DNA of 64,000 bases from Agrocybe praecox (Eukaryota; Basidiomycota; Agaricomycetes; Agaricales; Agrocybaceae). The translations under genes and the position numbers were made by a program. Of the stretch, positions 36,156-48,107 are shown in pieces. A model generated the notes under the pieces. It ran no database searches, was not told the origin of the DNA, and worked only from the letters and a program-made list of their open reading frames with translations. Each line of letters begins with the position of its first letter. Positions within the stretch are counted from its first letter, which is position 1. Location of the stretch: NCBI GenBank assembly GCA_964017145.1, contig OZ024841.1:4340001-4404000 (forward strand), in the 5' to 3' direction.

Positions 36156-37793
36156 ATGCCTTCCGTCGAGTCACCAATCTCAACCGTCGGGGACGACATT
36201 CTGTGGAATATATTCAATCTTATAGCGTCTGTAAAGCCACACCCTTTCAGTTGGGAAGAACATCCCCTCACAACGATAACAAAATCTTCGCATGTTTGCC
36301 TCGGCTGGAGACACTTGATCCTGGAGTCGTCGTCGCTGTGGGGAGGGATGATTGATATGGACATTATAGGTCGAAGTTCTGAAGAGTGGGGAACTCTGAT
36401 CATGAGCAGGACCAAAGAGGCACCCTTACGTATATACGGCGAAGTTCGCGGGTGCAACGAAGGGGCACGACGGTTTTTCAATGTTCTGCTGCCCAGTAAC
36501 TGGCATCGGATTTGGGAGCTTGACGTCCGGGTATTTTACGAGAGACTTGATCGTCAAATATGGAGCCTGTTTTGGGAACAACCCGCCATAAACCTCGAGC
36601 ACCTTTCGGTCACAATAGTAGGAACAGAGCGACCTTCGTTTACGCCGGTAGATGCAGACCACAAAGGTCGTCTCCTTTTCAGTAACTATGCACCGAAATT
36701 GAGGATACTCAATTTCGCGGAGCTCAACTTTTCACCCGAGGCATCATGGATACATGGATTGCGTGAACTCACGCTCTGTGCACACCTTTCTCAAGTGGCC
36801 GAGATTGTGTCGCGAGTTCAGCATTTGGAGGTTCTACACATTTATGAGCACGGTTCCTGTAATCACTCCCACACATCGTTTTCTGCTCAATTGAGGCAAA
36901 TTAGCCTTCCCTTTCTTCGCTGGCTCTATATTAGATCAACACTGCAGACCTCTTTGGCTTTATTATCTCTTCTTTCATTTCCAGGCGATGCGCTCCGCGA
37001 AATGGAAGTAAATGCGGACGACTTTAGAGGCGGTCGTGAAGACATCGAATCATTTACCCCCATCATCCGTACATATTTCCGACGATTTCTCGCATTTAAT
37101 GATGTAACATTGCTCGACATCTTTATGGACGACACAGCATTGGGCCTTTCACTCAAAACTTACGAATTCAATCACGACTATGAATTTTCAATACCTCCCC
37201 TTAATATTCGATTCAGCACAAGGATCTTCCCTCCAACTCTAACGTCTCATTTGTGGTTTGTGGGAGTCCTCACAACCTACCCTCTTGCCCTTGTGAAAAA
37301 GTTAATACTCTCAACATCTGACTCGGTGGCTTCTTTGATTATGGATCCCGATTTTCACACATTCCTTTTATCCTTCTCCGGCGTTGAAACACTTATTATT
37401 GAAGACCAATTGCTGCGAAACCTCAATGCCGTGGATACTTTCGACCCTTGGGTATTTCCATCTCTCAACAGGTTGCAAGTTCAACTGCGACACAACATAT
37501 CATCTTGTTTCCGCCCGCAATATTTTGATGATTTAATGCAGTTCTTGTTGCTCAAGGTCTATATCGGCTATCCGGTACTGGTTCTCGATATATCAAACAT
37601 AGGGTCGTGTCAGTGGGAACAAGATTGGAGCTTCCTTGACTCTATTCAGGGTCTTAAAGTCGTATATGAATCCGAGGCAGTGGGGGAAATTCGGGAATAT
37701 CTTTGCGGCGCCGGTTCTCCAGAGGTATTGAACTTCTCTCTATCTCTAGAAACACATAATCCATGTTCATATCACTCTAAACGTCGTACATAA
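36156..37793 (+). CDS. F-box-like protein, 545 aa, copy F6
   Basis: Intact 545-aa frame, closest to F5 (shared MPSVESPISTVGDDILWNIF start and a near-identical 3' third) but with a C-terminus like F7 (LSLETHNPCSYHSKRRT). That pattern suggests a mosaic. The F-box lies at 10-62 with KSSHVCLGWRHLI. Compared with the other copies there is a two-residue shortening in the middle (CAHLSQVAEIV instead of CAHLSPSQVVEIV). Same-direction neighbour of SET fragment C upstream, and of a very short SET remnant downstream (38298-38430). Confidence 0.86.
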   Translation: MPSVESPISTVGDDILWNIFNLIASVKPHPFSWEEHPLTTITKSSHVCLGWRHLILESSSLWGGMIDMDIIGRSSEEWGTLIMSRTKEAPLRIYGEVRGCNEGARRFFNVLLPSNWHRIWELDVRVFYERLDRQIWSLFWEQPAINLEHLSVTIVGTERPSFTPVDADHKGRLLFSNYAPKLRILNFAELNFSPEASWIHGLRELTLCAHLSQVAEIVSRVQHLEVLHIYEHGSCNHSHTSFSAQLRQISLPFLRWLYIRSTLQTSLALLSLLSFPGDALREMEVNADDFRGGREDIESFTPIIRTYFRRFLAFNDVTLLDIFMDDTALGLSLKTYEFNHDYEFSIPPLNIRFSTRIFPPTLTSHLWFVGVLTTYPLALVKKLILSTSDSVASLIMDPDFHTFLLSFSGVETLIIEDQLLRNLNAVDTFDPWVFPSLNRLQVQLRHNISSCFRPQYFDDLMQFLLLKVYIGYPVLVLDISNIGSCQWEQDWSFLDSIQGLKVVYESEAVGEIREYLCGAGSPEVLNFSLSLETHNPCSYHSKRRT

Positions 37794-38297
37794 ATTTTAT
37801 TAATATGGGTCCCGTAGCTTTACGAGAAATCAGTTCTACAAAATGTCATTTCGCGACTGCAATTATACTGAGAACCTTTGAGTGATTGTTGCAAGAACCA
37901 AGTTTGAACATAAGTATTGTCCTCCCATATCTGATCTTCTTCGCGGTTTTGCTTACCACACACCCTGGGCCGTCCCCCAACAAGCATAGCTTACGAATCA
38001 TGCAAAGTATGATAAGTGGCTCAGCTCATAGCTTTCTATCGATAGGCAGAGTCCAACGGATGTCAGAATTTGGGGTTTACGCTCTTGCAGTGTTTGGCCG
38101 TTGACGCAGATCACGGGATCGTGCGATGGTCCATTAGTAATTTAGATTCGAATCGTTGCGTACCGCATGTTTCTTTCCTTTACCCGCAAAGACCTGTTTC
38201 ACATCAGTCTGCTCACGTTGAATCTCTCCGCCAACTGAGGATGTTCCGAAGCGACCTTAACCGATGATTTTCCGACACCGGAATCGACGACATAGCA
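37794..38297. other. 3' flank of F6
   Basis: No gene; duplicated F-box 3' flank matching 30653-31120 and 47581-48060. Confidence 0.55.
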
Positions 38298-38430
38298 TGA
38301 GAAGGGCGAGGATGATACCCAATATCATTGTTGTCATCGTTAGCAGCGGGTGCTGGTTCCATTCCAGGTAATATTAATATTTCATCTCTCTATATATTTC
38401 TCTAGGTACTAATGAACGCAGAACCTTAAG
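38298..38430 (+). pseudogene. Tiny SET-gene remnant at the exon 5/6 border
   Basis: About 130 bases corresponding to the end of exon 5 (GAGAAGGGCGAGGATGATACC), intron 5 and its acceptor region. The 48108-48240 segment downstream of F7 starts at the same kind of junction and carries the same extra segment (GTTAGCAGCRGGTG...TTCCAGGTAATATTAATATT). F6 and F7 with this tail are therefore copies of one unit; here the SET part stops at about 38430. Confidence 0.7.
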
Positions 38431-38666
38431 CCTATATACATCGGGTATGTTCCATAAGGTTGCACTGCCACAACATAGAACAAGATACGAAACAGCCAGT
38501 TGAAAGGCTATGTATTGGATCAAGATGGTTGCCACTGTAGCTGAAGATACATTACGCACTCTGGATCATGACTTGCTGGTGGATGGTATTAAGTATATAA
38601 CCATGTGTATAAATTAAAAGGACAGGTCCCCCAACAACACTCGTCGCCTCATACCTTTCCTCTAAC

Positions 38667-39875
38667 ATGTTTAAGACCCTTGGAACCAGTGCAGCACTGT
38701 CATATAAGGATCGAACCAATTTCAGCTCTAGTGTAAACTGCACCTTGCTATTTCTCCTACTCTTTGGTATGTTGTCCATGGCATCAATTAACGACTTTCG
38801 AGGAGAAGTCTCATAATCCGTCGAAGGAATCTATTTATCCACTTATTCATACACACTCTGCATATACAGTTAGTCTCAGCACCCTTCGCTCTACTTGCTT
38901 TCTTACGTCATAGTGGACAGTTAAATCATTCACAAAGGCATCACAGAAAATGATTATATTGATGGCCCTTACGGTGTTGTTGTCTACTCTGATTGGCCAG
39001 GCATGCGTGCAATGGTATTACACAAATATAATTCTGGAGGACAAGGAAAATGATGGAATTGACAATAACGTGTCTGGTGTTCTCAAGAGACCCATACTTG
39101 GCTTCCTGACAATTCTATTTCTTGATGTGGAATATGTACTCGCTGATGCCTTACTCGTGAGCGATTTGATTGGCGAATTCTCTCGGAAAAAAATTATTAT
39201 AATTGGTTACCTACAGGTCTGGAGATGTTTCGAAGCATGTGGCCGCTCACTGGCGTGGACTGTCGTGCCATTTTGTCTCCTCCTCGCTGAGTGCGGTAAG
39301 GATGTTCCGTCTCAAACGTAAATATACTTACCCCGACTCTTAGTACTCGCGGTATTGGACATAATACTGGAACGGTCTAATATAGTCCATCCATCATCTA
39401 CCTCTAATTTAAATCGATTTAACATAGTTAGCGGATGTCTCGGGGGCGTTACTGCTGTAACGAGCCTATTGGGGACGTTCATCATCGGCTACCGCGTCTA
39501 CTCTTCTTTGGATAATACTCCCAAGAGCCGAAGGCACTATAAATATATCATCGACATTCTGGTAGAGTCGTCCGCCATATATTCCATTACAGTGTTTGGC
39601 GTCGCATTATGCGACTTCTTGAACGTAAATTCGTCTTGGAAGATGGCAATTGCAAGCGATTACTTTGGCACACTCACCGCATTTATCGCCGTAAGTAGGG
39701 GCATATATCAATGTTCATTTTGTCCTCGTGATTTATTCTGAAACTGCAGGCATTCTGTCCAACTATCATGGTGGCTAGGTTAGCCAACACCTCACACCGA
39801 AACGGGACCTCATTATCCACGAGGTTATCTTCGGATCTTCGATTTTCAGATAGGTCGGTCATAAATGATGTTTAG
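38667..39875 (+). CDS. Multi-pass membrane protein of an agaricomycete family
   Basis: Model: join 38667-38766, 38921-39156, 39217-39295, 39344-39690, 39750-39875; all phases agree; 295 aa. Introns 2-4 are 48-60 bp; intron 1 is 154 bp and less certain. Hydrophobic segments include CTLLFLLLF, MIILMALTVLLSTLIG, the ADALLVWRCFEACGRS motif (compare ADALLIYRCYVVWGRSW of the family), AWTVVPFCLLLAEC, VTSLLGTFIIGYRVY, and a last one after RRHYKYIIDILVESSAIYS. This is the layout of the seven-helix proteins of unknown function that are abundant in mushroom genomes, here with a short N-terminus. It lies between two SET fragments and is not duplicated in the window. Ligand and role are unknown. Confidence 0.72.
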
Positions 39876-40304
39876 ACGGTGGATTGTCGACGGAAAGCTA
39901 GAAAATACTGTACGTTGGGTTGATGCACGATGTTATATTGGGGGACCGGAATATATTCCTCTCATGGGACATGGTTTACATTGGCACGAAAACGGAAGAA
40001 AGATGCCACGAGTTCGGAGTAGCTTACCCAGTTTAACGTCATTTTTGAGTTCAAAATAACTGTCAGTACAGTAGAAAAACCTACTTGATTGTGTTCTGTA
40101 CGATGTCCGGGAGCAACATGGTTAGGAAATTTTCCGCTATTCTAATCCACCCTCTGGGACCGTAAGGAAGCTGACCTGCTACAGTGAAAAATATAACAGA
40201 CACTCAGTACTCAGCCACGGTCTCATGTACCGTTTCCCAATTCAGCCACGGTCACTTTCGCCGGGTGTGGTCTCCCTCGAACTTCTTGAAATGTATGAAG
40301 AGTT
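39876..40304. other. Interval before SET fragment D
   Basis: No supportable gene; a 64-codon frame at 39865-40059 has no family resemblance. A short tandem CAGCCACGGTC(A/T)C pair occurs near 40212-40255. Confidence 0.45.
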
Positions 40305-43300
40305 TTTTTTTCTTGTGTTTTTTATTATTAAAAAAAGTGCGATATCAGAAGAGAATGAAGGAGAGAGAATAAAAATGTAAAATGTAAAAACGAAATGAAA
40401 TGAACTGAACATTGAAAGAAACGTAAAAATTCTGCTCTGTTTCCTTTATCCTTCCTCTTGTTCCGCACATACCCAAGAACATGCATCGCTACTGCCGCTT
40501 GCTCTTGCTCTTGCTCTTGCTCAGGCAAAGGCGAGGGCGAGGGCGACTCGGGCCCACGAACGAATATACCCGGCTGCGGGCCTCTCTGGGCGCTACCGCT
40601 CGCATGACCAAGTCCATTATTCCTCCTCGTCTTTGACCTAGTCTGCCTAACGTTGCGATCCACATCCATCCCCCACATCCACATCCTCCCGATCAAGCAC
40701 CATCCCCCGATCCCTCCATTCCCACCAACCCTCTCCTTCGCCCTAGGCCTAAACGTTAAACCCCCGCTTGACACCAATCCGTGAGCCCATATCCAGTGAC
40801 CATCTCCTGCCCCAGCCTGTGCGCGTACCCAACCCCAGCCGCCTTGTCATTCCCACCTACACCTTCCAGCCGATCGACAAACGCAGCCATCTGCATCAAC
40901 GCGCAATCCCTCGCGCGTGCAGGATGTTGTTCATCTGATTGCGGAGCTGTTGGAGTTCGCGGGGGCTGTTTGGATTTAGATTTGTCGATTTTGTTTCGGT
41001 GCGTTTCAGGCGCGCGGGAGGTGTAGGCGTAGGCGAGTTCATGGTCATGAATAACGTGTGATAGTTGTGTGTCGTGGTCGTTCGATAGAGCAGGTCGGTG
41101 ACGGAAGGCGCGAATGGTATTATTGGAGTTGAGTATTGATAGGTTGGGTACCATTTCCGTTTGGGTGATGATGAGGGTATTGATGGTGGTTTTGATGAGG
41201 TGGGTTAGGGTTGAAATACGAGTGCAAATTTGAAGCCGATATTGGCGGTGATGGACGCGAAGGAGGACGAGAAGGACTAGAATGTCGGTAAACCAAATGT
41301 AATGACAAAATAAGAATAATAATAAATAAATAAAAACAAAAAAGAACAAAAAAGAACTCACGGAAAGTTCTCCGGCGTACTCAACAGGGCAGGCAAGCAA
41401 TGGACCGCATTCCCATCGTCCCACTCCCATCCAAGCACAACCTCCTCATTCGCCTTCAAATCCCTCGACCTAAACACCGAGGCGGGTGATGTGTGTACGC
41501 TATATGTCGGCGGAAGCACGGAGGGATTGGTATTTGGGCATTGTGTTGCTGTTGGGCGTTCGTCGGGTTAGATCATGACGATGACGATGACGTGCTTGGA
41601 TCCTAAGATAGAAGAGCAGTAATTCCCCATCCGATTCTGCGCTTGTCTCCTCAACTGCATCTTCGTCTCATCGCTCGGAATAACATCCTCCGAAATCTGG
41701 ACATACGTCTCCATCCATGGTTTCTCGTTATTATCCAACTCTACAAATTGTTGCTGCTGCTGTTGCTCATCGCTGGCATGTGTGGCTGTGCTATTGGCGC
41801 CTATTGTTCCATTAGCGCCTAGGATACCCATCCCAACTCGAGGGCTCATCGAGGTCGTCGCATTGATAGGTAGAGGCGGTGGTGCCAGCGGCGAAGGCGG
41901 TACCTGATGCTGCTGCTGCTGCTGCTGTTGATGTTGATTATGCTGAGCGACCGACCCCCTTCTCTTCCTCTTTCCACTCCCAGCTGAGGATGTAGACGCA
42001 GATAAACTTGCGCCCAAAGGATGACTGTCCGTAGCGACTGTGCTCGTCCGCCTCTTTCGTTCATTTCCAGGACTGTATTGCCTCCTTCCTCTCTTCCCAC
42101 CTGAATTGGCACCACCACCACCTCCAGCATCCCTCGCATCATCACTAACGGCACCAAGAAAATCTAGTCCGTATCCTCCCTCTCCTCCTCCAGTAGCAGC
42201 ACCAACACCAACTCCAGGACCACCCATCCCCATCCCCATCCCTCCAGGCCCAAAACCCAACCCGCCCTTCCCGCCCTCCCTCGCCATTCTCGCCCCAACC
42301 TGCACCGCCCGCGCACGTTCCCTAAACTCCTCGTTGCGCGGTAAACACACCCAACACGAAAAATCCAAGTCCTCCGGTACCGTACTCCCCGGTCGGATGC
42401 CAAAGCACACATAGTGGCACCACCGCCCGCAGTGATCGCATGCGATGGAGTAGCCGTCGCTGTAAGAGGAACCGCAGATGCAGTCGATAGGTTCGGTGGA
42501 TATGTCTGTTTGGGTGGTGTGAGAGTTTTTGGGAGACTGAGAGTGAGAGGTGTTTGAGGAGGGGAGGATCGGGGTGGTGGTGTTGGACGTTGATGATGAT
42601 GATGATAAGAGGTGGTTGTTCGATGCCGTTTTCGAGCTCGAACTCAGTATCTTATTCTCATTATGCCCAAATGTCGTCCCTGCCCCGATATTGTTGTAAT
42701 TACTGCCAATGTTGTACGAATTCGAATTAAAAGTATCAATCGTCCTTCCTCCATTCTGCTGCGTGTCCAAAAACCAATCAATACCAATATTTCAAATCCG
42801 AAAAGTTATCATACCTCGAGTTTTCCGCCCGGCAGCGTTATCGTCAGTATCGTAGGCGTCGCATGTGGACTATGCAGCTGTCCTTGTAGGTGTTGCTGCT
42901 GCTGCTGTTGACGTTGACGTTGTTGCACCTGCCCGTGCCCGTGCCCCTCCCTCGCAGCAGGAGACGCAAAACTCGACGGCCTCATGAACAACTCCCTATA
43001 AACCGCTGCCGCCTCCTTATGCCTCTCCCTCTCCTTCCTCGCTTCCAGATCCCGCTCCCTCTGAGCTTCCCGCTCGCGCTGCTTCCTCCTCTCCACCACA
43101 TCGGAGGAGTCGCTGTGCACCATCATCTAGTGCTGCGATGGCGATTGCCGTTTCATGGGAACGACGGGTGATGAAGGCGCCGGTGTCGTTGCCAATGTCG
43201 ATGATGATGCTATGGGCACAGTGGGCACAGTGGAAGTCGTTGGAAGCAGGGTGATGGTTGATGATGATGAAGCCCAGGTGGGAAGGGTACTCGTTCGAGG

Positions 43301-44300
43301 TGTAAGATTAGCATTGGGAGCGATAACCGGCAGGGACGAAACGGTCGTCGTCAATATCGAATTCAATGTAGCAGGCGACGTCGCAGAACCCGGTGTGGCC
43401 ATACACGGTCTGCTCGTGCTTCCTTCATTGGCATTGGCATTGGCATTCCCGAGCCCCGGAGTGCTGGCGTGGACCCCGACCCCGAGTCCCCGACAGCAAA
43501 GACGCTGTTGTTCCCATTCGTGGTGCTCGCTATGTTGGGCGAAGAGCTAGAGGACGAAGTCGTGCTACCCCCGCGGGCGCCGTGTCCTCCGTTGCCATTC
43601 CCATTCCCGAACCCCCGCCCCGCCGTCGATATGGCTGGCTTTACCCTTCCCTATATCCACACCCATATCCATACCAACGTCCTCATCACCATCACCATTC
43701 ACGCCAGCCCGCACGCCTGCGCCAACGAATGCACCTCCACATCGCCCTCATTGCTGCTCTTGTGCTGCCCATGCCCATACCCCGGCGTGAGTTCCATGGA
43801 CAACAACTCCACCGCAGCTTCTCTCGCATCGAGGTTCATGTATGTGTGTTATGTATGTTGTGTTGTGTTATGTCTCTGTTGGTCTGCATTGTCCTTCCTC
43901 CGCCGGCGTGTTGTCGATGTCGGTGTTGGTGTTGGTGTTGGTGTCAGCGTAAGTCTTCTTCGTCTTAGTCTTCCTGCCTTCCTTGCTCTATCCACGTTGA
44001 TATCCCCTTCTTTCGCCCTTCTCATCTTCCTTTCGTGCTTGCTATCTTTCTTTCAACCCTTCCTCGTCAAAAATCTCGCCTTCGTACGTAAAAAACCCCG
44101 TATGGTGCGATGAATTGGCTTGCTTTCAGAATTCCCTTTGTGGCTGTGGGCCTTTGAAAAGGCTGTTGGTGTTGGTGTCGAGGGTGTTGTTGTTAGTGGT
44201 GGTAGCGGTGCTATTGTCGATTCGCGAAAGAGGAGAGGGCTAGGACATGAAAGACGATGGCTTTGTCGTCGGTTGGAGGTTGGTTGGTGGTTGTGAATTG
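40305..44300 (-). pseudogene. SET-gene fragment D (exons 1-3), PHD kept, SET core deleted
   Basis: Inverted copy of the 5' half of the SET gene. Exon 1 (43850-42830) has several frame changes and a gap. The PHD exon is open from 42770 to 41568 and keeps every PHD cysteine and histidine (DCICGSS, ACDHCGRWCHYVC, SCWVC), plus the Gln-rich and KRKRRG segments. After QNRMGNYCSS the frame is shifted. Most of the SET core is missing: sequence jumps from the equivalent of about 20660 to about 21150 of the parent, leaving only the LKANEEVVLGWEWDD end. Exon 3 remnants (41300-40440) are frameshifted. A PHD-only protein of up to 400 aa is possible if transcribed; otherwise a pseudogene. Confidence 0.82.
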
Positions 44301-45927
44301 ATTTATGTACGAACGATTGTAATCAAATTCGAAAGGGTTTTATTTTGCCTCCGAATGTAACGTTGAACGAGTTTGAGCTAAATGTATTGTCGACTGGAAT
44401 ACGTCAGTGTCTCAGTTTGTGAAAGAAGACGAGGGTTCCTTACCATCGGTGGAGGAGTAGAGGAATGGAGGGAGAAGCCGACGAAAGGAAAGGACAAAGA
44501 AAAACCTAAACGGTGGGGGAAAAGGAAGTTAAACAAAGAGCAAGGTTTGCTTGCTTACTTACTTACTCCTTCTGACTCTGACTCTGTACCAGTACCCCAA
44601 CACAGACACTGTAAGTTTGTATTTACGCCGTGTTTGAACCTTGTATAATATTTGGGCGATGTTTGGGAGATGAAGGCGTCGGTAAATACGCGTAATTAGG
44701 TTTCGGCGAAGTTCGAACCGACGTTCGGCAAAATCCGGCATTCTGCCATAAACAGCGTTATCTCTCACGCCAGTTCAAATAGAAACGACATCCTGAGAAT
44801 TGGATTGTCCTGACTCATGTTCGCTCGTGTCGATTGGGTTCAGGAAGACTACCAGCCATGTTGCTGTTTGTGAACCCAATCAACTTTTATTCTGGATCTC
44901 GTCGTTCTTCTCCCTCCTTACTCAACATCTGGCGAGATAACCCCTTATAAATGAAGAGTGCTATTTCAAATTTGCGTTTTTCTCTCTCTCTCACTTCACC
45001 ACTGAGTACCATGCATGCAGGCATCATCGTCCAACTCTCTTTCTAAATTCTGTGCGGTTTCCTTCTTGTGGTCGTGTTTATTTTCTCAAGAATGCGTTTA
45101 ACATAGTATGCATAAGCCAGCTCCATTCGATATATGTTGACGAGATCAGGATCCCATGGAAATGACAAATAGATAGAACGTATCCAGCTATTTTCGCAGT
45201 ATACTTACAACTTTGCTTGCTTCTACGACGGTATACCGCCCAGGTACTCATATTTCGCTTTGGAGCTAGATTTTCTCGGATTGGCGAGCTGTAGCATGAT
45301 CCACACTGAAAATATGGGCTAGCCTGCATCATACTATCCCTCACCCACGACTGTCTCAAGACCTGAAGGGAGCCGGACTCTTGATGGACAGCAACGTAGA
45401 TTTTCTTCGTTGATAGAGGTAAGGGGGTAAAAGATTTAAATCCATTTGTCTGGGATTAAGTATGGACGTACGGCACGCTTGCCTTCCAAGCCATTTTTCA
45501 GTGCAACGCGTCAATAAGTTCTATTGGCTGTACACCCACAGGAACATGGATTTCTCTTGGATTTTATCGATTCCACTGATATAAATAACTCCGCACAAGA
45601 TCGTACATTTTGCGTTACTTATATATTTAATATCCTACTCCCAACGTGATTTTTCTCTCTGATACGACCCACTTTCATAGGTTTAAAAAACAGCAACACC
45701 GAGGCCAGTCTACTTGACCCACCGCATGCCAATCAAACTTTGCTTTAAATGTTCTTTGTGATTCTTTTCGCTTTTCTTATGCTAATATGGAAATTGGGAT
45801 ATAATTTCGGGCATACCATACTTGGCATCTCCGATTCCTCATAGATTTTAAACCCCGCCGAGTACCCCATCATACTAGTACGGTACCGGGTACACTAACA
45901 TTGAACTGAACACCAATCCGTGCTTAC
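44301..45927. other. Divergent spacer between fragment D and F7
   Basis: No gene. Inverted match of the F4/SET spacer: 44580-44790 matches 17270-17470, and 45460-45640 matches 16330-16510. From about 45800 it is the F-box upstream block, with an altered GTAC palindrome at about 45877-45892. Confidence 0.6.
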
Positions 45928-47580
45928 ATGCCTTCCGCTTCACCAATCTCAAACATCGGGGACGACATTCTATGGAATATATTCGATCTTATAGCGTCTG
46001 CACGGCTGGATTACCGCCACGAAAAACCTGAACATTCCCTCACAACGATAAGAAAATCTTCGCATGTCTGTCTCCGTTGGAGGCACTTGATCCTGGAGTC
46101 GTCGTCATTGTGGGGAGGAATGATTGATATGGACATTATAGGTCAAAGTTCTGAAGAGTGGGGCCTTCTAATCATGAGCAGGACCAAAGAGGCACCCTTA
46201 CGTGTATATGGCCAAGTTCGCGGGGAACACGAAGGGACACGACAGTTCTTCAATGCTCTGCTGCCCAGTAACTGGCATCGGATTTCAAAGCTTGACGTCC
46301 GAGTTATCGCTTACGAGAGATTTGATCATCAAATATGGAGCGTGTTTTGGGAACGACCCGCCGTAAACCTCGAGTACTTGTCGGTCACAATAGTAGGAAC
46401 AGTGCGACCTTCGTTTACGCTGGTAGACGCGGACCAAAAAGGTTGTCTTCTTTTCAGAAATTGTGCACCCAAATTAAGGGCATTCGATTTCTTGGAGCTC
46501 GACATTCCATCCCAGGCATTGTGGATACATGGATTGCGTGAACTCGCACTCTGTGCACACCTTTCTCCCTCTCAAGTGGTCGAGATTGTGTCTCGAGCTC
46601 AGCATTTGGAAGTTCTATATATTCATCCGCACGCGCACAAATTCTGTAATCACTCCCACACATCGATGTCTGCTCAATCAAGGCAAATTAGCCTTCCCTG
46701 TCTTCGCGAGCTCTATATTTTCTCAACACTGCAGATCTCTTTGGCTTTATTATCTCTTCTTTCATTTCCAGGCAATGCGCTTCGCGAAATGCAAGTGTTT
46801 GCGGAGGACTTCAGAGACCCTGCCCGTCTTGAAGACATCGAATCATTTATCCCCATCATCCGTCCATATTTCCGACGATTTCTCGCATTTCATGATGTAA
46901 CATCGCTCGAAATCTTTACGGACGAAGCATCGATGGGCCTTTCACTAGAAGCTTACGAATTCAATCACGACTATGGCTTTTCACTGCCTCCCTTTTATAT
47001 TCGATTCCACACCGATATCTCCCTTCCAACTCCAACGTCTCATTTGAGGTTCGTGAGAGCCCTTACAACCTACCCTCTTGCCTCTGTGAAGAGGTTAGTA
47101 CTCTCAACATCTGACTCGGTGGCTTCTTTGGTTATGGATCCCGATTTTCATACATTCCTTTTATCCTTCTCCGGTGTTGAAACACTTATTATTCAAGACC
47201 AATTGCTGCGAAACCTCAATGCTGTGGATACTTTCGACCCTTGGATATTTCCATCTCTCAAGAAGTTGCAACTGCGACCCAACATGTCATCTTGTTTCCG
47301 CCCGCAATATTTTGACGATTTAATGCTTTTTTTGTCGCGCAAGGTCGATATCGGCTATCCGGTACTAGTTCTCGATATATCAGACATAGGGTCGTGCCGG
47401 TGGGAACAAGATTGGAGCTTCCTTGACTCTTTTGAGGGTCTCAAAGTCGTATATGAATCCGAGGTAGTGGACGAAATTCGGGAATATCTTTGCGGTACCG
47501 GTGCTCCAGAGGTATTGAACTTCTCTTTATCCCTAGCAACACATAATCCATGTTCATTTCACTTTGAACGTCGTACATAA
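45928..47580 (+). CDS. F-box-like protein, 550 aa, copy F7
   Basis: Intact 550-aa frame. N-terminus MPSASPISNIGDDILWNIF like F1, F2 and F4 (not F5/F6). The middle and C-terminal parts (SLEAYEFNHDYGFSLPPFY, DSVASLVMDPDFH) are closer to F5/F6. The family F-box is at 8-60. It carries a two-residue extension before CNHSHTS (HPHAHKF). It lies head-to-head with SET fragment D and upstream of SET fragment E. Taken with F5 and F6, the patchwork of similarity suggests exchange between copies. Confidence 0.86.
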   Translation: MPSASPISNIGDDILWNIFDLIASARLDYRHEKPEHSLTTIRKSSHVCLRWRHLILESSSLWGGMIDMDIIGQSSEEWGLLIMSRTKEAPLRVYGQVRGEHEGTRQFFNALLPSNWHRISKLDVRVIAYERFDHQIWSVFWERPAVNLEYLSVTIVGTVRPSFTLVDADQKGCLLFRNCAPKLRAFDFLELDIPSQALWIHGLRELALCAHLSPSQVVEIVSRAQHLEVLYIHPHAHKFCNHSHTSMSAQSRQISLPCLRELYIFSTLQISLALLSLLSFPGNALREMQVFAEDFRDPARLEDIESFIPIIRPYFRRFLAFHDVTSLEIFTDEASMGLSLEAYEFNHDYGFSLPPFYIRFHTDISLPTPTSHLRFVRALTTYPLASVKRLVLSTSDSVASLVMDPDFHTFLLSFSGVETLIIQDQLLRNLNAVDTFDPWIFPSLKKLQLRPNMSSCFRPQYFDDLMLFLSRKVDIGYPVLVLDISDIGSCRWEQDWSFLDSFEGLKVVYESEVVDEIREYLCGTGAPEVLNFSLSLATHNPCSFHFERRT

Positions 47581-47700
47581 ATTTTAGTAATATGACACCC
47601 GTAGCTTTACGAGAAAGTCGTTCTGAACGTCGTACACAACTTTGAGTAGTATAGCGCCTGTAGCTTTACGAGAAATTTGTTCTACGAAAAGTCACTTCGC
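47565..47700. repeat. Tandem duplication in the F7 3' flank
   Basis: A segment of about 60 bases (ACGTCGTACA...GTAGCTTTACGAGAAA) occurs twice in a row after the F7 stop; the equivalent region of F5 and F6 has it once. Confidence 0.7.
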
Positions 47701-48107
47701 TAATACAATTGTACTGAGAACGTTTGAGCATTTGATGCAAGAAACTAGTTTGAACATAGGTGTCGTCCTCCCCTATCTGATCTTTTTCGCCGTTTTGCTT
47801 AGTAACAAACACCCTCGGCCGTCCGCCAACAAGCATAGCTTACGAAGGATGCAAAGTATGATAATCTATTGATAGGCAGAGTCCAGCGGATGTCGCAATC
47901 TGGGGTTTACGCTCTTACAGCGTACGGCCGTTGCCGCAGATCACGGGATCGTGCGATGGTCCATTAGATTCGAATCATCGCGTACCACATATTTCTTTCC
48001 TTTACCCGCAATGACCTGTTTAACATTAGTTTACTAACGTTGAGTCTCTCCGCCAATTGAGGATGTTCCAAAGCGACCTTAACCAGTTTTCTGACACCGG
48101 AATCAAC
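47701..48107. other. 3' flank of F7
   Basis: No gene; duplicated F-box 3' flank (see 30653-31120). Confidence 0.5.

Larger units (their letters stand above)
40305..47890. repeat. Right arm of the large inverted duplication
   Basis: Inverted counterpart of about 13600-22370: SET fragment D on minus, divergent spacer, F7 on plus and its 3' flank. The homology ends inside the counterpart of SET intron 3 at about 40305. Confidence 0.75.
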
